Source: Malania oleifera
Lineage: Eukaryota > Streptophyta > Magnoliopsida > Santalales > Ximeniaceae
Direction: 5' to 3'
NCBI RefSeq assembly: GCF_029873635.1
Contig: NC_080423.1
Location: forward strand, 96,681,025-96,745,024
Length of the DNA stretch: 64,000 bases
In this document: positions 47,031 through 58,384 of the stretch, piece after piece
Layout of the letters: every line of letters starts with the position of its first letter
How positions within the stretch are numbered: the stretch's first letter is position 1
The notes under the pieces: generated by a model
Databases searched by the model: none
What the model was told of the DNA's origin: nothing
Seen by the model: the letters and a program-made list of their open reading frames with translations, nothing else
Translations under genes and position numbers: made by a program

Positions 47031-48905
47031 AGTATTTTGTCATAAAAATTTGGATAAAATCTAAAAAAATATATCAAAATATGATTCTAACCCCTGAATT
47101 TACAAAAAATACTACAAAATTTCGTATAATTGAATTTTATTGACGAAATGAATATTTTGTTAGTTAACTATTAAATGCATGTGGAATAATAAAATTTGTC
47201 CTTAATAAAATGATATTTTAAAACTCGTGGATTAGAGATCGAAAAAAAATTTCGAATTTAATGCTTTGATGCTTTGTGCCAACTAATTCTTTAAGTATGA
47301 CAAAAATAATTTGTATTATTTCAAAATTATCTAAAATTATAATTAGAAGAAATAAATTTTTCAATACGTTATAAAAATGTCTAATAATTATAATGCTGCA
47401 AAATGTTTATTGGATGTAATATTTAAAATTAACAATTAAACATTTTGCAAGACAAAGTTAAATTTATTATTTAAATTTAAATTTAAATTTGTAAAAAGGG
47501 AAAGTTATAACTAAATTTAAATTATAACTTTAAAAAATTAAATTTTAATTAAATTTTATCTAAAGAAATAAATAACAAAACAAAAAAGTTTTAAGTAAGA
47601 TTGAAGCTCTGTAGAGCACATGCAAAATTAATGGGAAAGAGATAATGAAATTTGATCTGTGAGTATCGTGAGTTGACAAAAGCTAATCATGTAAGGAGTG
47701 TGACTATTTCTAACACAAGCTTAATCAACTTGAAAACAAGTATGACGAACTCAGTTAGCAGCACTAAGACTCTAATTTACATATATAATTATAATTATTA
47801 TATTACATGCATATAGTCTCTCTAAGAAGTGTATGAAAGATAATAGCAGCATTAATACCGCTTCGTACGTCTTAATTTTTTTGTTTTTACTCTTTTTTAT
47901 TACATTTTGACTATCCGCATACTAAACCAATTATTTTGACCCATCCTTTTGGTGTTTGAAAGTAGGATTTGGGTCAAATTGGATTATTGTTAGAATGCTT
48001 TTTTGTCTTAGTCACCCATTCATATTAAAATAATTAAATTTTTAAAAAATTGAGTATAATTAAAAAACAAAAATAATAATTATCTCTACAATTCCTTTGA
48101 CAAAAGGCATGTCTATTGCTAAATAAAAATATATGAAATATTCAAAACACAGAATATATAGTTCAATTTGTCAGGTTGCGCTTCAAGTTAATAATAAGCT
48201 GCACTGTGAGAAAGGAGGAAGAAGGCAGGGATATTTCATGAGAACGAGATTTATTATTATTTTCTTTCAAGTTCAAAAATTGGACCTCTCTCGCCTTGAC
48301 GCATGTGTGTAAAAATGAAAGTACAATATTATTTATATAAAATTAAAAGATAATAAAAAAAATGTAACATTATTTGCGTGTGGAAACAAATATTTTTAAT
48401 TTTTCAAAGAATTGTAAAAATATCAAATTCATTTTTTATGTTCTAAATTTATATAAAAAATTTAAAATATATTTTTATTTTATATATACTTTAAGACAAA
48501 TTGACTAGGAGTTTAATGGAGAGAACATATATTAAGTGCTCCCTAAAATTTTCGGTGCATGTAGTATATGGCGGTGAAGGGAGGTTAACGTGTAAATGTT
48601 TAGAGTGCTGAAACACATTTACATCTGACGACGCACATAAATGCATGCAGACATACAAATTTTAGCAATACGAATTTTGCAGTAAAAGACAATTCAATTT
48701 AAAGAATTAACTTAACTAGACATGCAAATTTAGACGATACGAATTATATGTCATTTTTTAGATTTGGCAGTATTGAATTCTTTAGAGATACGAATTATTA
48801 AATGATATATAGAAAAGAATAAAAAAAATAATCAATTATATACAAATGAAATCAAAACAATCAATGATATACATACAAATAAAATGCAATTAAAGTAATG
48901 CTAAA
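47031..48905. other. AT-rich MULE interior, no gene
   Basis: This is the region downstream of the PMD gene (minus-strand sense), between its stop and the left-end repeats. No coding sequence or repeat family is recognised. Confidence 0.55.
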
Positions 48906-51204
48906 CTACTCCGTGCCGCAGCGAGGTCGTCTCCGGGGTCGTGGTGGCTGCCGTCTGCATCTACCCTCTCCCTGCTCGTCAGCATCATCAGGTGTCCTGA
49001 CCCGTCGTGCTGGATGTGAATCCTCTCCCCCAAGAGGTGCTGCATCATCATCATCAGCCATACGGAGCGCACACGGTGATAAATGATACGATGTCTAGAG
49101 ACGAGAACGAGGCGGCCTAGGGGGTGCATCGACCTCCACCCCATCGAAAAGATCGTCTAATAAAAATGACATGGATGGGGTAGCAGCAGAGTCGGATGGG
49201 GCATCAATCGGTATGCTCGATGGTCCGGCAATATGAGCTACAATGGAAGGCGCATAAGGTGCTGACGGGCCGAACAAGTACTCAGCTTGTACAACTGGTG
49301 GGGAGGACATGGGAGTCCCTGGATGACTAGAGGAGGCATGTCGTCCTCCTCGTACTGGAGCTGGTCGACCTCCTTGTGCTGGTACATCAGGTCGACCTCC
49401 TCGTTCTGGGATCCGTCGACCGTCCTCGTGGACGAGGTCCAGTGCAGTACTCATCAATCGGTGGATCGCAAAATCCTATGAGATCTGGTCTGCCTCAATG
49501 ACTATGTCAGCCTGCAGGATATGAACATATTTTATTAACGCATTGAAATTGGAACACATATATAATAAAATGAGTTGTGGCATTAATCTTCTTACGAGGC
49601 TCAAATATACAGCTGCGGTCCTATCGACGAAGCGGCGTGTGATAAACCTATACCAAGTGAAGTATGGGTCATCTAGACGCATCGGACTGTGCTCCGCCAC
49701 TCCTCGTACAATGTAGTCTCGTCGATGCTCCCACGCAGTGACGAATATCGCGTGTGTACTCGACCAGTCTGTGACCCCTCGACCGCGCCCATCCATGCCG
49801 TGGAGATCGTTCCCAATAATATCTACCCCCGAAGTCATAAATGGGGCGAGAATGACCTGTCGAAACCCGAACTGTCGCATGACTCGATCGGGGAGATACC
49901 ACTCAATAATATGAAAGTATATGAGTGGCACTCGCGCTACCCACAGGTCCCTCCTGTCTGCATAGGCAGGCGGCATGTCGGCTAAAATCTCATCCGTGTA
50001 GGGCATCCATATAAACTACAATTAGACAAAACAAAAAGTTAAGCGGACTATACACAACTGAAAGAAAGAAAGAAATACTTTCATGTGCTATACTTTAACT
50101 GATTTATACCTCATGCTCCCGGTGCATGTCCAACTCGAACCTATACCAGGGCAATGTGTGAAGCGCAACCATCGATGCCCTCAAGTCATCCCTCCATCTG
50201 TATAAGATGAAATGTAAGTTCTCAAATGCAAAACTACTACATATTACGAATTAGTATTCGTAATAGTTATTGAGTGAATGAGAAGGGATAGATAAAATTT
50301 GTACTAACCGATATGCAAGTGGGAGAGGATCAACCGGACGACCGTCCTGGCCCCTCTCAATCTGCAGGAAACCTCGCCGCGTAGGCGCGAATGAAGGAAA
50401 TCTCTCCCAAACCCAAACCTGGAGTAAGCGAAGGGGGCCCACAATTTGTGTCTTCGAGTGGTGCGCGGCGCGACACATCTCCCTGTACAACCACGCCAAA
50501 GTGGCAGACCCCCAACTGTACGAGTAACACGCTCCGAAGTCCTCAAGAAGTGGAAGGAACATAAGATGCGCATAACTATCGGAAACATCCAAGAACATCA
50601 CCCCACAAATCAAACGCAACAAGTGGGCTCGTGCGTGGCATGCTATCGTCTGAACATCTGCATGTGCCGGGAGCTCATGAAACGCATCCCCCTCAAGGAA
50701 CCGCATACAGATGCGTGCACCAACCAACTCGATGTCAGGCGGAACGACGCCTAACAAACGCTCGCGCATAGTACGCAGGGCGAGTCGACCCTGACGGTCT
50801 GTAGGTCCCTCCACTGGTCCGGCCGTGCGACCAGTGACAGCTCGCCCATCAATCGGCAACTCGAACAAAACAGCTACGTCCTGTAATGTGACGGTGGCCT
50901 CGCTATGAGGTAGGTTGAACGTGTGCATCTTGGGTCTCCATCGCTCTACCAATGATGTGACAAGATGCCAATCAAGCTGGATATAAGCAATCCGATAAAT
51001 GCCATAAAACCCCGCATCGCGTATCAGCTGGACAATGCGGGGGTCTGCCTCTAACCAACGCTCGGCAAACTGTGTGCCCCCTCGGCAGCACAGGGGCTCC
51101 GTATGCCCATCAGCCCACGCTCGGCTGGCCCTGTGATGATCGCCCATCGTCAAGACCCTCGAATCAGACGGCCCTGGATCAATCCTGGAAATGCATCGTT
51201 GCAT
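48906..51204 (-). pseudogene. PMD (plant mobile domain, MAIN-like) gene of the MULE, four exons, two in-frame stops
   Basis: Predicted exons (minus): 51204-50309, 50197-50110, 50015-49596 and 49511-48906. All introns are GT-AG and the reading frame is preserved (669 codons plus stop). Exon 1 has PMD hallmarks: DPGPSDSRVLTM, then ERWRPKMHTFNLP, TLQDVAVLFELPIDGR, YSWGSATLAWLY and LLQVWVWERF. Exon 3 begins FIWMPYTDEIL. Exon 4 is a low-complexity Pro/Arg/Ser-rich tail ending RPRRRPRCGTE. TAG stops interrupt exon 4 at 49478-49476 and 49097-49095; reading resumes in the same frame after each. PMD proteins are plant-specific, occur in host MAIN/MAIL genes and in MULE and Ty3/gypsy elements, and include nuclear proteins tied to silencing. 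The start at 51204 is the first ATG of this frame after the transposase stop; an alternative is splicing from the transposase transcript. Confidence 0.85.
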
Positions 51205-51262
51205 CAGAATAGGTATATACAAAAAAAAAATGGTGTGAAATAGTATAAAACTGCATACGACA

Positions 51263-53890
51263 TCAACGAGACGGTCTCGCTGCATCGCCCGAGTGGGTCC
51301 TTCTCGAACACCTTGTGCGATTATGCCCTTCTTGATGACATATACTGCACGTGCTCCTTTTCCTACCTTCCCTAGCGTCCATCTCATTGTGTATACGAGA
51401 GCTCCTTGGGCGACCTTTATGTCGAGCATATGCTGGATTTTCCTATATAGTCGGCAACAAGGATGCTGTCCAGTACGCCTCGTGCATAATCAGTTGAAAA
51501 TCCGCCGCATATGTCGCATAATATTCGGCGGTGCTCCAACAAGGCTCAACGTACTGCATGGCGTTGAGTCGTGTCTCCGCACATGCAACGAGAAGGTGGG
51601 AGCATGGAAAGTGTAAAGCTTGCCACTTCCCACACGAGTAGCCGTGCAAATCCTGAATGCGCAGCGTTTGCACGTTGTTTCCTTTATGAGGTCCCAACTG
51701 CTCAGTTGTGATGCTAAAAGTACCTCTAGACCAGTTGAACGTCGTCACGCGATGTCCGGTCGCCTTCAACTTCCTTCTTTCCATCGCAAGCAATATATGA
51801 GGAGTTAATGCATTTCCTCCTGATATTGCATTACGAGAAGCCTCACGTCGGCTATTGAAATAATGTGCAACGCGATAAAATGTCAGTTGCACAAGGGCAA
51901 TGATTGGGAGGCTACGAGCGCCCTTAAGGACGGCGTTGAAACATTCGACAAGGTTTGTCGTCATATTCCCATACCTTCCGCCCCCGTCGTGGCACTGAAT
52001 CCACATATGAGGAGCGATTTGATCAAAGAACGTCTTCGCAGGTTCCCCACCCTCGTCGAAGATTTTCTCCATCCACATGTTAAACTTTCTGACCTGATGC
52101 TCCCTTCCCGCGCACTCAGCCATTCACTTCAGATTGACACTATGCACTTTCGTGCTGAAGTTGCTTACAATGTGTCGAAGGCAGAATCGGTGGTGCGCAC
52201 GCGGTGGCTGCCAATCGGGATTGTGAGACACTGCAGCGATGATCCCTGGATGCCTATCTGATATAAGGCAAATGTCGTTCCTATCGGTAATGGAACGAAG
52301 ACAACACAGAAACCAATTCCATGTGTCCAAACTTTCCTCTTGCACAATAGCGAATGCAAGGGGAAATATTTGCCTATTTGCATCCGGGCACGTCGCAATA
52401 AAGAGTTTTCCCTTGTACTTACCGTACAAGTGTGTCCCATCTATACATATCACAGGAGGACAGTGGGGAAAACCCTGAATAGATGCTGCGAACGCCCAAA
52501 AGACTGATACAAATGTTACGGTCTGATCGCTGCCTGGTATAGGGTTCCACCTCCACTTGACGACAGTACCAGGATTATAAGTGCACATTGCTTCCATCCA
52601 CCTAGGTAACGTCTGATAAGACTTCTCCCAATCGCCGAATACTTGGGCGATTGCCTTCTGTTTTCCTAACCAAATTTTCTTATATGAGATGGAATAGCCA
52701 AAACGACGATCTATGAATTCTTTCAATGTAGCGATTGAGGTCGACGCATCACCCCTTATCATATTCACAATCTCACTAGCAATAAGGGACGACATGATTT
52801 GGCTATGGTCTTGCGAGAGGAGTTCATTCAAGCATGTGTGCGAACCACCATATTGAGTGATTTCGAAGAATCGATGTTTCTGACGATACATCGCACGCAG
52901 TCTCCAACTGCATTCAGAGTTCTTACACCTAACAACCCATAATAGTGGGGTTGACTGCAGGACGTGGAAGTCATGGTGCGTTCGAGCGTGGTATATTCGC
53001 ACAGCAGCTATCAATTGATCTTTCGACCCGAATAGCATCCCTTGACTCAGTTCTGATGATTCATCCCAACGAGTTATCCGTATAGGAAGCTCGTCACCAT
53101 GGGACAAATATGCAACATCTACATCAATTACACCATACATAGGAGGTTCGACCATGAAATCTGCCGTATACGTGCCATCGTTCAATTGACGGGGGGGTGG
53201 GTCGACATCATCGGGGAACTCATTCGTCCCTTCACCAATTTCCTCCTCGTACGTGTCATCTTGTAAATGAACATTGTTCGTGATGTTCATCCCCACGTCC
53301 AGCGCGTTGTTCGCTATTGCGAACAACAATCCTGGTTGTTCTACTGAAACATCTTCGCAAACACCATGATAATTCGTATGAATAGTAGTTCCTTCGTACG
53401 TCTGCGCCTCGAATGACGATCGTGGACATTCGTTCATATCCACAACAAGCATCCCACCAACATCTGCATCTTCTTCCTCCGCTTCAACCACGTGCTCAAT
53501 AGACGTTCCCGGCTACTCATGTGCGGCAACACCCATCTGAGGAATGAGTTCGACACACAGTCACACAGTCAAATATGTCGTCCCTACGCAGTGTGCATCC
53601 AACACCATGCGCAAACCGTAATCACTAGTTACGGGAACAACCTCATAGAAGATTGTATCATGATGCCCCTTAATCAGGTATCTTGCAGTTAACCGCTATG
53701 CATATTGATTTGGATCAATTTGCAAATACTTGTATATCTTCGTATGCAATTTAGTTAATTTACACCTATAACCAATTCTAATAGGTTGAACTAGCGGAAT
53801 ACTATAACTAATATCAATTTGGACGATTATAATGTTACCCCCCATGTACAACAATACCAGAACCGGAATACTGCTTGAACTTCCTGCCAT
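51263..53890 (-). pseudogene. MULE transposase, single 876-codon frame with five in-frame stops
   Basis: One frame runs from ATG at 53890 (MAGSSSSIPV) to TGA at 51265-51263 with no intron or frameshift. In-frame stops lie at codons 65 (TAG), 110 (TGA), 126 (TAG), 589 (TGA) and 816 (TAG). Order: MuDR-type N-terminal zinc finger (about residues 283-353; CX4C then HXC, ending GGSHTC), MULE DDE core with Asp 484 (VICIDGTHLYG), Asp 545 (LISDRHPG) and Glu 649 (NLVECFNAVL), a SWIM-like segment (CGKWQALHFPCSH, about 743-755) whose first Cys reads Tyr, a basic linker, and a C-terminal zinc knuckle CSICHQEGHNRTRC. It would bind element ends and cut and paste DNA in the nucleus. The stops imply it is inactive unless read through. 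Confidence 0.9.
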
Positions 53891-56278
53891 CTAGATTGAC
53901 GCCCGGTAAATATAAAAGACCTACGCAAAACAATAATTTTATGTATAAGTCGTATGCTAAGTGAATAGTGAACAAAAATTATTTTTCAATACGTTCATGT
54001 GCATGCAATATTCTCTAAATGTTTCACTTGTCACTTTGAAAATATTCTTGCATGCAATTCTGACTTCTCTACGAAAAGTCGTATCGAAATTTGGACAGCA
54101 TGCCAAGTGTAATTTGATCATTTACCCATTTTTACAATGACCCTTAAACGTTTGCAGACAATATAATAATATAGTTGAAGCATGCGAGAACCTATGATAT
54201 CTACCAGCATGCAATTCACATCACTGCATCAGCCATGCAAGAGGCATTTAAATTCGTGCTTAGAAAACAAATACTTTTAGATATAACATATAATATCTTT
54301 GAAATTTTTTTGTAAGCAAGCCTTCAATTAATGCGTGTGTCACAAATATTTATTTAATATTTCATAAAAATTAATTAACATTTTATATTTATATTATATA
54401 ATAAAATTAATTATATTTATATATATACATCTCAAATATAGATTCAAAAGCTCCAAAACATCATGTGCCATTGAGTGTATACTAAATAATTAACTTATAA
54501 TTCCTTCAACTTATATGCATGCGACTATCATATTCACATTGCTTCCAAATATTAATAAAAAATTATTTTTAATATATCATTTGTCTCTAATGAACTCATC
54601 TTGTCACTAATTTAGAAAGTTATTTTTTATACATAAGAAAGAAAATGAAATTCATTTTTCTAATTTTTTCTTAAACAAAATTTGGGAAGAGTGAGAATCC
54701 ACACATCAGTTATGATTCAAGTTCAAGTTATGTTGAATTTTATCTAAATTTTAACAAATTTATATATAAAGTTTCAAATTTGTGTCATTAATTCACAAAT
54801 TTTGATAAGTCAATATAGAGAAGTGATGCGAAAAGCTTAATGAAGATGATACTACAATGATATATATAAATAATTATCTCCCAAAGGCAACTAGTTAACC
54901 ACATACCTTTTGTCATTTATATAGTTTGTATTATCAAATTCCAAACACAAACAAATCATAGTCATGTGTAGTAGATCGAATTGTACTCTAACAAAAAAAT
55001 TTGTATGATTTTGGCATGGAGCACACTCAATATGAGTATATAAGACTAATGTTGAACAAGTTAAATTAACTTAAATATAACCTTTTAACTTTATTATTAA
55101 GCATTTATAGATCAACAAACTATAACTTATTTGTTACTATAAGATAATTATACAATAGCAAATTTTATAATACTTTTGAAATCCCGAGGAAGATCAATGA
55201 AATTTTTAAAAATTTTAAAAAATCTTCACTGAAGTGCAAATGGCTTGATTTCAATATATAGTTTTTGGATTCCAAATTTGGAGGGCTTCTCATTGGGATG
55301 TAAAAATTATATTTTGGAAGATTGAAATTAAATTAGAGAAGTAATAAGAAGATAGTCAATGAAATTTTGAATTGTTTTGACCAAAATTTTAACCATAAAA
55401 TTACGTATCCATATATATATTCATAGTGGTTCATAGTAAATTAAATTCAAGTTAAGTTCAGCAAGTTTAAATTTAGTTCTAATTATTTTGTACATGATAA
55501 TGTTACTCGTTTGATTACGAACCACATGTAAAAATGGATGGATCATACTACATTCAAAGAGAAGTTATTTTGTATATTATTACCATAAAAAAGAACTATG
55601 GTATTGAGAAGGGGGGGTAAAAGAAAAGGGGAAGCACTTGAATTATTGAATATGATTATTAATAAGTTTGTAGAATGACCATACTTTAAAAGAAAAAAAA
55701 AAAAGGTTTTTAAAATTGATCAAGATAACCAAACTATATTATAATATTCTTCAATGGAACCACACATCCGAGGGTAGTATTGTTGCCCTTGTTACGAATT
55801 AGGAAGGACTTGTAATACCCATTAGAAATGGCATTGTGCATTCCAAAATAACCTTATCAAAGTGAGTTGAGACCCACAAACAACACAAAAAATACAAAGA
55901 AACAAATGTCCTAAACACTATTTCTTCTTTGATATTAATGAATATGTAAATTTAAAATATTGAAGATAAAATTTGAAGCATAAATATTTGATCAATATAC
56001 TTTTTTTTTATTTCAAATATTCAGATTATATTATTAAAAATTTACATGATTATGCGGAGTATATACAAATACTATTAAAGACATAAACATTAATGAAATT
56101 ATTAATTAAAAAAACTAACCTTCCTCTAGATGCAGCAACGAACCCAAATAGTCGGAACGCAGCGTGTGATATCAAACCAACTCAAAACATAAATAATTAT
56201 CTCATGTAAATCTCAATAAGTTAAATAAAATATTCACGTTTTTTTTCTAAATATTAAATAACATACCCCATCTTCGGC
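53891..56278. other. MULE 5' non-coding region with a small SIRE-like fragment
   Basis: This lies between the promoter region and the transposase start. It is AT-rich and has no coding sequence. About 54090-54262 (with GCGAGAACCTATGATATC and CTACCAGCATGCAATTCACA) matches element B near 21450-21610, so a fragment of that repeat family is embedded here. Confidence 0.55.
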
Positions 56279-56365
56279 CCTTAAATAGCCTCGCCTCGCC
56301 TTCGCCTGAGCCCGAACGGTCACTTGCACCTCGAACGGTCACCTGCCAACGCAACGGTCCTCTGC
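56279..56365 (-). promoter_or_regulatory. MULE promoter region: GTGACCGTTCG repeats plus TATA-like box
   Basis: On the minus strand three or four copies of (A)GGTGACCGTTCG (within 56365-56308) precede CTATTTAAGGG (56288-56279) and then GGGGTATGT. The related element at 62851 onwards has the same order: GTGACC repeats, TTATAAAAGGG and GGGGTATGT. Conservation between two copies supports a promoter driving the transposase, though its start codon is 2.4 kb away. Confidence 0.6.
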
Positions 56366-56452
56366 AAGCTCGAAGGTTTGCAACTTTTCTCCCTTTCTCC
56401 TCTGCAATATTGTGTTCTGAGAAGCCTCGGGGAGGAATTCAGCAAACGAAGC

Positions 56453-56753
56453 AAATCTCGCAGAACCATCCTGCGAGATTTACCACGTGTCACCACGCAG
56501 ATGGATGTCAGGCACAAATCTCGCAGCTTCGTCCTGCGATATTTTCACCACGCGTCACGACCAGATCGATGCCTCGTAATCTCGCAACCACGCGTCGCCT
56601 CTCCGTTCGATGGCTTCTTAAATCTCGCATCTTGGAGCTGTGAGATTTCTTCAAGCGTCGTCACGCGTCACCTGCCCCCTGTTTCTCTCTTTGCCACGCG
56701 TCAAAGGCAGAGTAGCCATCAGTTTAAATCTCACAGTATGAAGCTGCGAGATT
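56453..56753. repeat. Right-end array of palindromes of the MULE
   Basis: Palindromes at 56453-56481 (perfect 11-bp arms AAATCTCGCAG and CTGCGAGATTT), 56516-56544, 56620-56648 and 56726-56753, with a lone left arm at about 56576-56586. Spacers contain CACGTGTC and CACGCGTC motifs. Spacing is less regular than at the left end. Confidence 0.88.
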
Positions 56754-56989
56754 ACGTGAGCATTATTTTGGGAAAAAAACTCATTATATACAACACCTAA
56801 GTTTTTCCCCAAAACAACATGGAAATAAAATATTAGTCATATTTCTCGCAAATTGGACTTAAAATTTTCGAGAACCAAATGTGACCTAATTAAGTCCCAA
56901 TCCCAAAAGATGATTTTTTTTAACAAGTCTTTCAAACCTTTATCAAGTAGAGCAGCAAGCCGAAGGCACAATTGTCTAATGATAAATCA

Positions 56990-58384
56990 ATAATTAAATT
57001 TCACCGGTAAGAAGCAAGAAGCTGGTATGAGTAGGACGAGAAGAAATGATTTTATGAAAAAACGGCCACCAAACTGTAAAGTTGAATCTTACGTCGCTGC
57101 TAGTTGAAGAGGGTGTGCAAGTCTTATCCATTGCATAGTTCGAAAGGGAAGCGAGGTTTCTGCTCCAATGGAACAAGTTGCGATGGATTTTCCAAGATGT
57201 TTTTTGAACTGAAGACGCTTTATTCCAAAAAATTCTGGAGTTCCTTTCCTTCCAAAATTCCTATGCACACGCCATCAGAATAGCATCTCTAAGTTTTCTT
57301 GAAGGGCTTCTTGGAAAGTTCCAAGGCTCCAGCTGGCTTTTGAGGGTTTTGGGGAAGACCCAAGCTAGATTCATCATCTATAAGGTGGATACCCATATTG
57401 TGTTGCTAAATTCGCAGTGAAGTAATAAGTGATCAGCCGATTCCAGATAATTCCTGTAAAGAACACAAATAGATGCCAGGTGCCAGCCTCTTTTCTGTTA
57501 ATTATCACAAGTTAAGATATTGTTATTGGCTGCCAACAAGGAGCATTTTGTGCGGGTTAGCTTGTTCTAGAGTAATTTGTGTCTAAATGCAATGGACCTC
57601 CCAAATTTATCTGAAATTGTTCTCCTGTATAAACTGTTTAACAGAGAAGACATCATCCTTGCTTAGGAGCCAGAGCCAATAATCCTCTTCCGTAAGCTGC
57701 ACCTGAATGTTATAGATCCAATTCAACATTTCCATGGACACCTCTCCCCGAAGTTGTCTTTGAAACAAGATGATCCAAATTGGAATATCATTATAACAAG
57801 ACATCATATTACCTACCTTTAGCTCTTTTTGAGATGATATCTCGAATCGAATGGGAAATTTTAGCTTCAAAGTGGAATCCCCTATCCACCGATTCGACCA
57901 AAAATAAGTTCTCTACCTGATACCTATTCTTATAAGAGCATAGTAACAATTCATACCTCTAGAGTGGGTATCAGCTACTGGTTTCCAGGAATCCAATTCA
58001 TACCTAGATTTAATACAAATCATGCATCTCCAAATGCTCTCAATTTCTTTGCAAAATCTCCAACACCACTTACTTAGCAGAGCTTGATTCATTATTCTCA
58101 GATTCTTACTACCGAGACCTCTATCTGAAACTGCGAGATACAATTTATTCCACTAAACAAGGGAGAATTTAAAGGAGTCCGAGTTACCTCTCGAGAGGAA
58201 GCTTCTTTGAATCTTCTCAATTCTAGCAGCCACAGTAGCCGAAATATTAAGTAGAGAGGAATAATAGGTAGGTAGATTGGCTAGAGCGCTTATGATCATA
58301 ATCAATCTTCCACGGAGAGACAGATAATTTGGTTTCCATCTAGCATGCCTCTACTCCATTTTCTTAATAACAAAGACGCATTTC
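56990..58384 (-). pseudogene. L1-type LINE pseudogene (RT C-terminal half and zf-RVT)
   Basis: Minus-strand segments in several frames give the standard order: LRGRLIMIISALANLPTYY (about 58310), RGLGSKNLRIMNQALLSKW (58110), the EDYWLWLLSKDDVFSV segment (57680), zinc-binding ADHLLLHC (57430) and EFWKERNSRIFW (57250). Stops and indels separate them. The start is truncated near 58384 and the catalytic RT core is missing. The end is near 56990; no clear poly-A tail was found. Confidence 0.85.

Larger units (their letters stand above)
46285..56805 (-). mobile_element. Mutator-like element (about 10.5 kb) encoding transposase and a PMD protein
   Basis: Both ends carry, in inverted orientation, the block TAATGCTCACGTAATCTCGCA (read inwards; left at about 46387, right at about 56767) preceded by TTTTTTCCC, then an array of palindromes. 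The outermost similarity suggests ends near 46285 (GGGGG) and 56805 (CCCC), but no 9-bp target duplication was found, so the exact limits are uncertain. The left end has about 60 extra bases between the GAGTTTTTT and CCCAAA parts. Transposase and PMD genes are both on the minus strand, reading from a promoter near the right end. Confidence 0.78.

Noticed and set aside
49095-49457. Separate small gene with Pro/Ser-rich product
   Set aside because: It continues in frame from the PMD exon 4 on both sides of TAG codons, so it is the tail of that gene.
48898-52478. Plus-strand frames opposite the PMD and transposase genes
   Set aside because: The minus strand carries the known domains; the + frames are mirror frames of GC-rich coding DNA.
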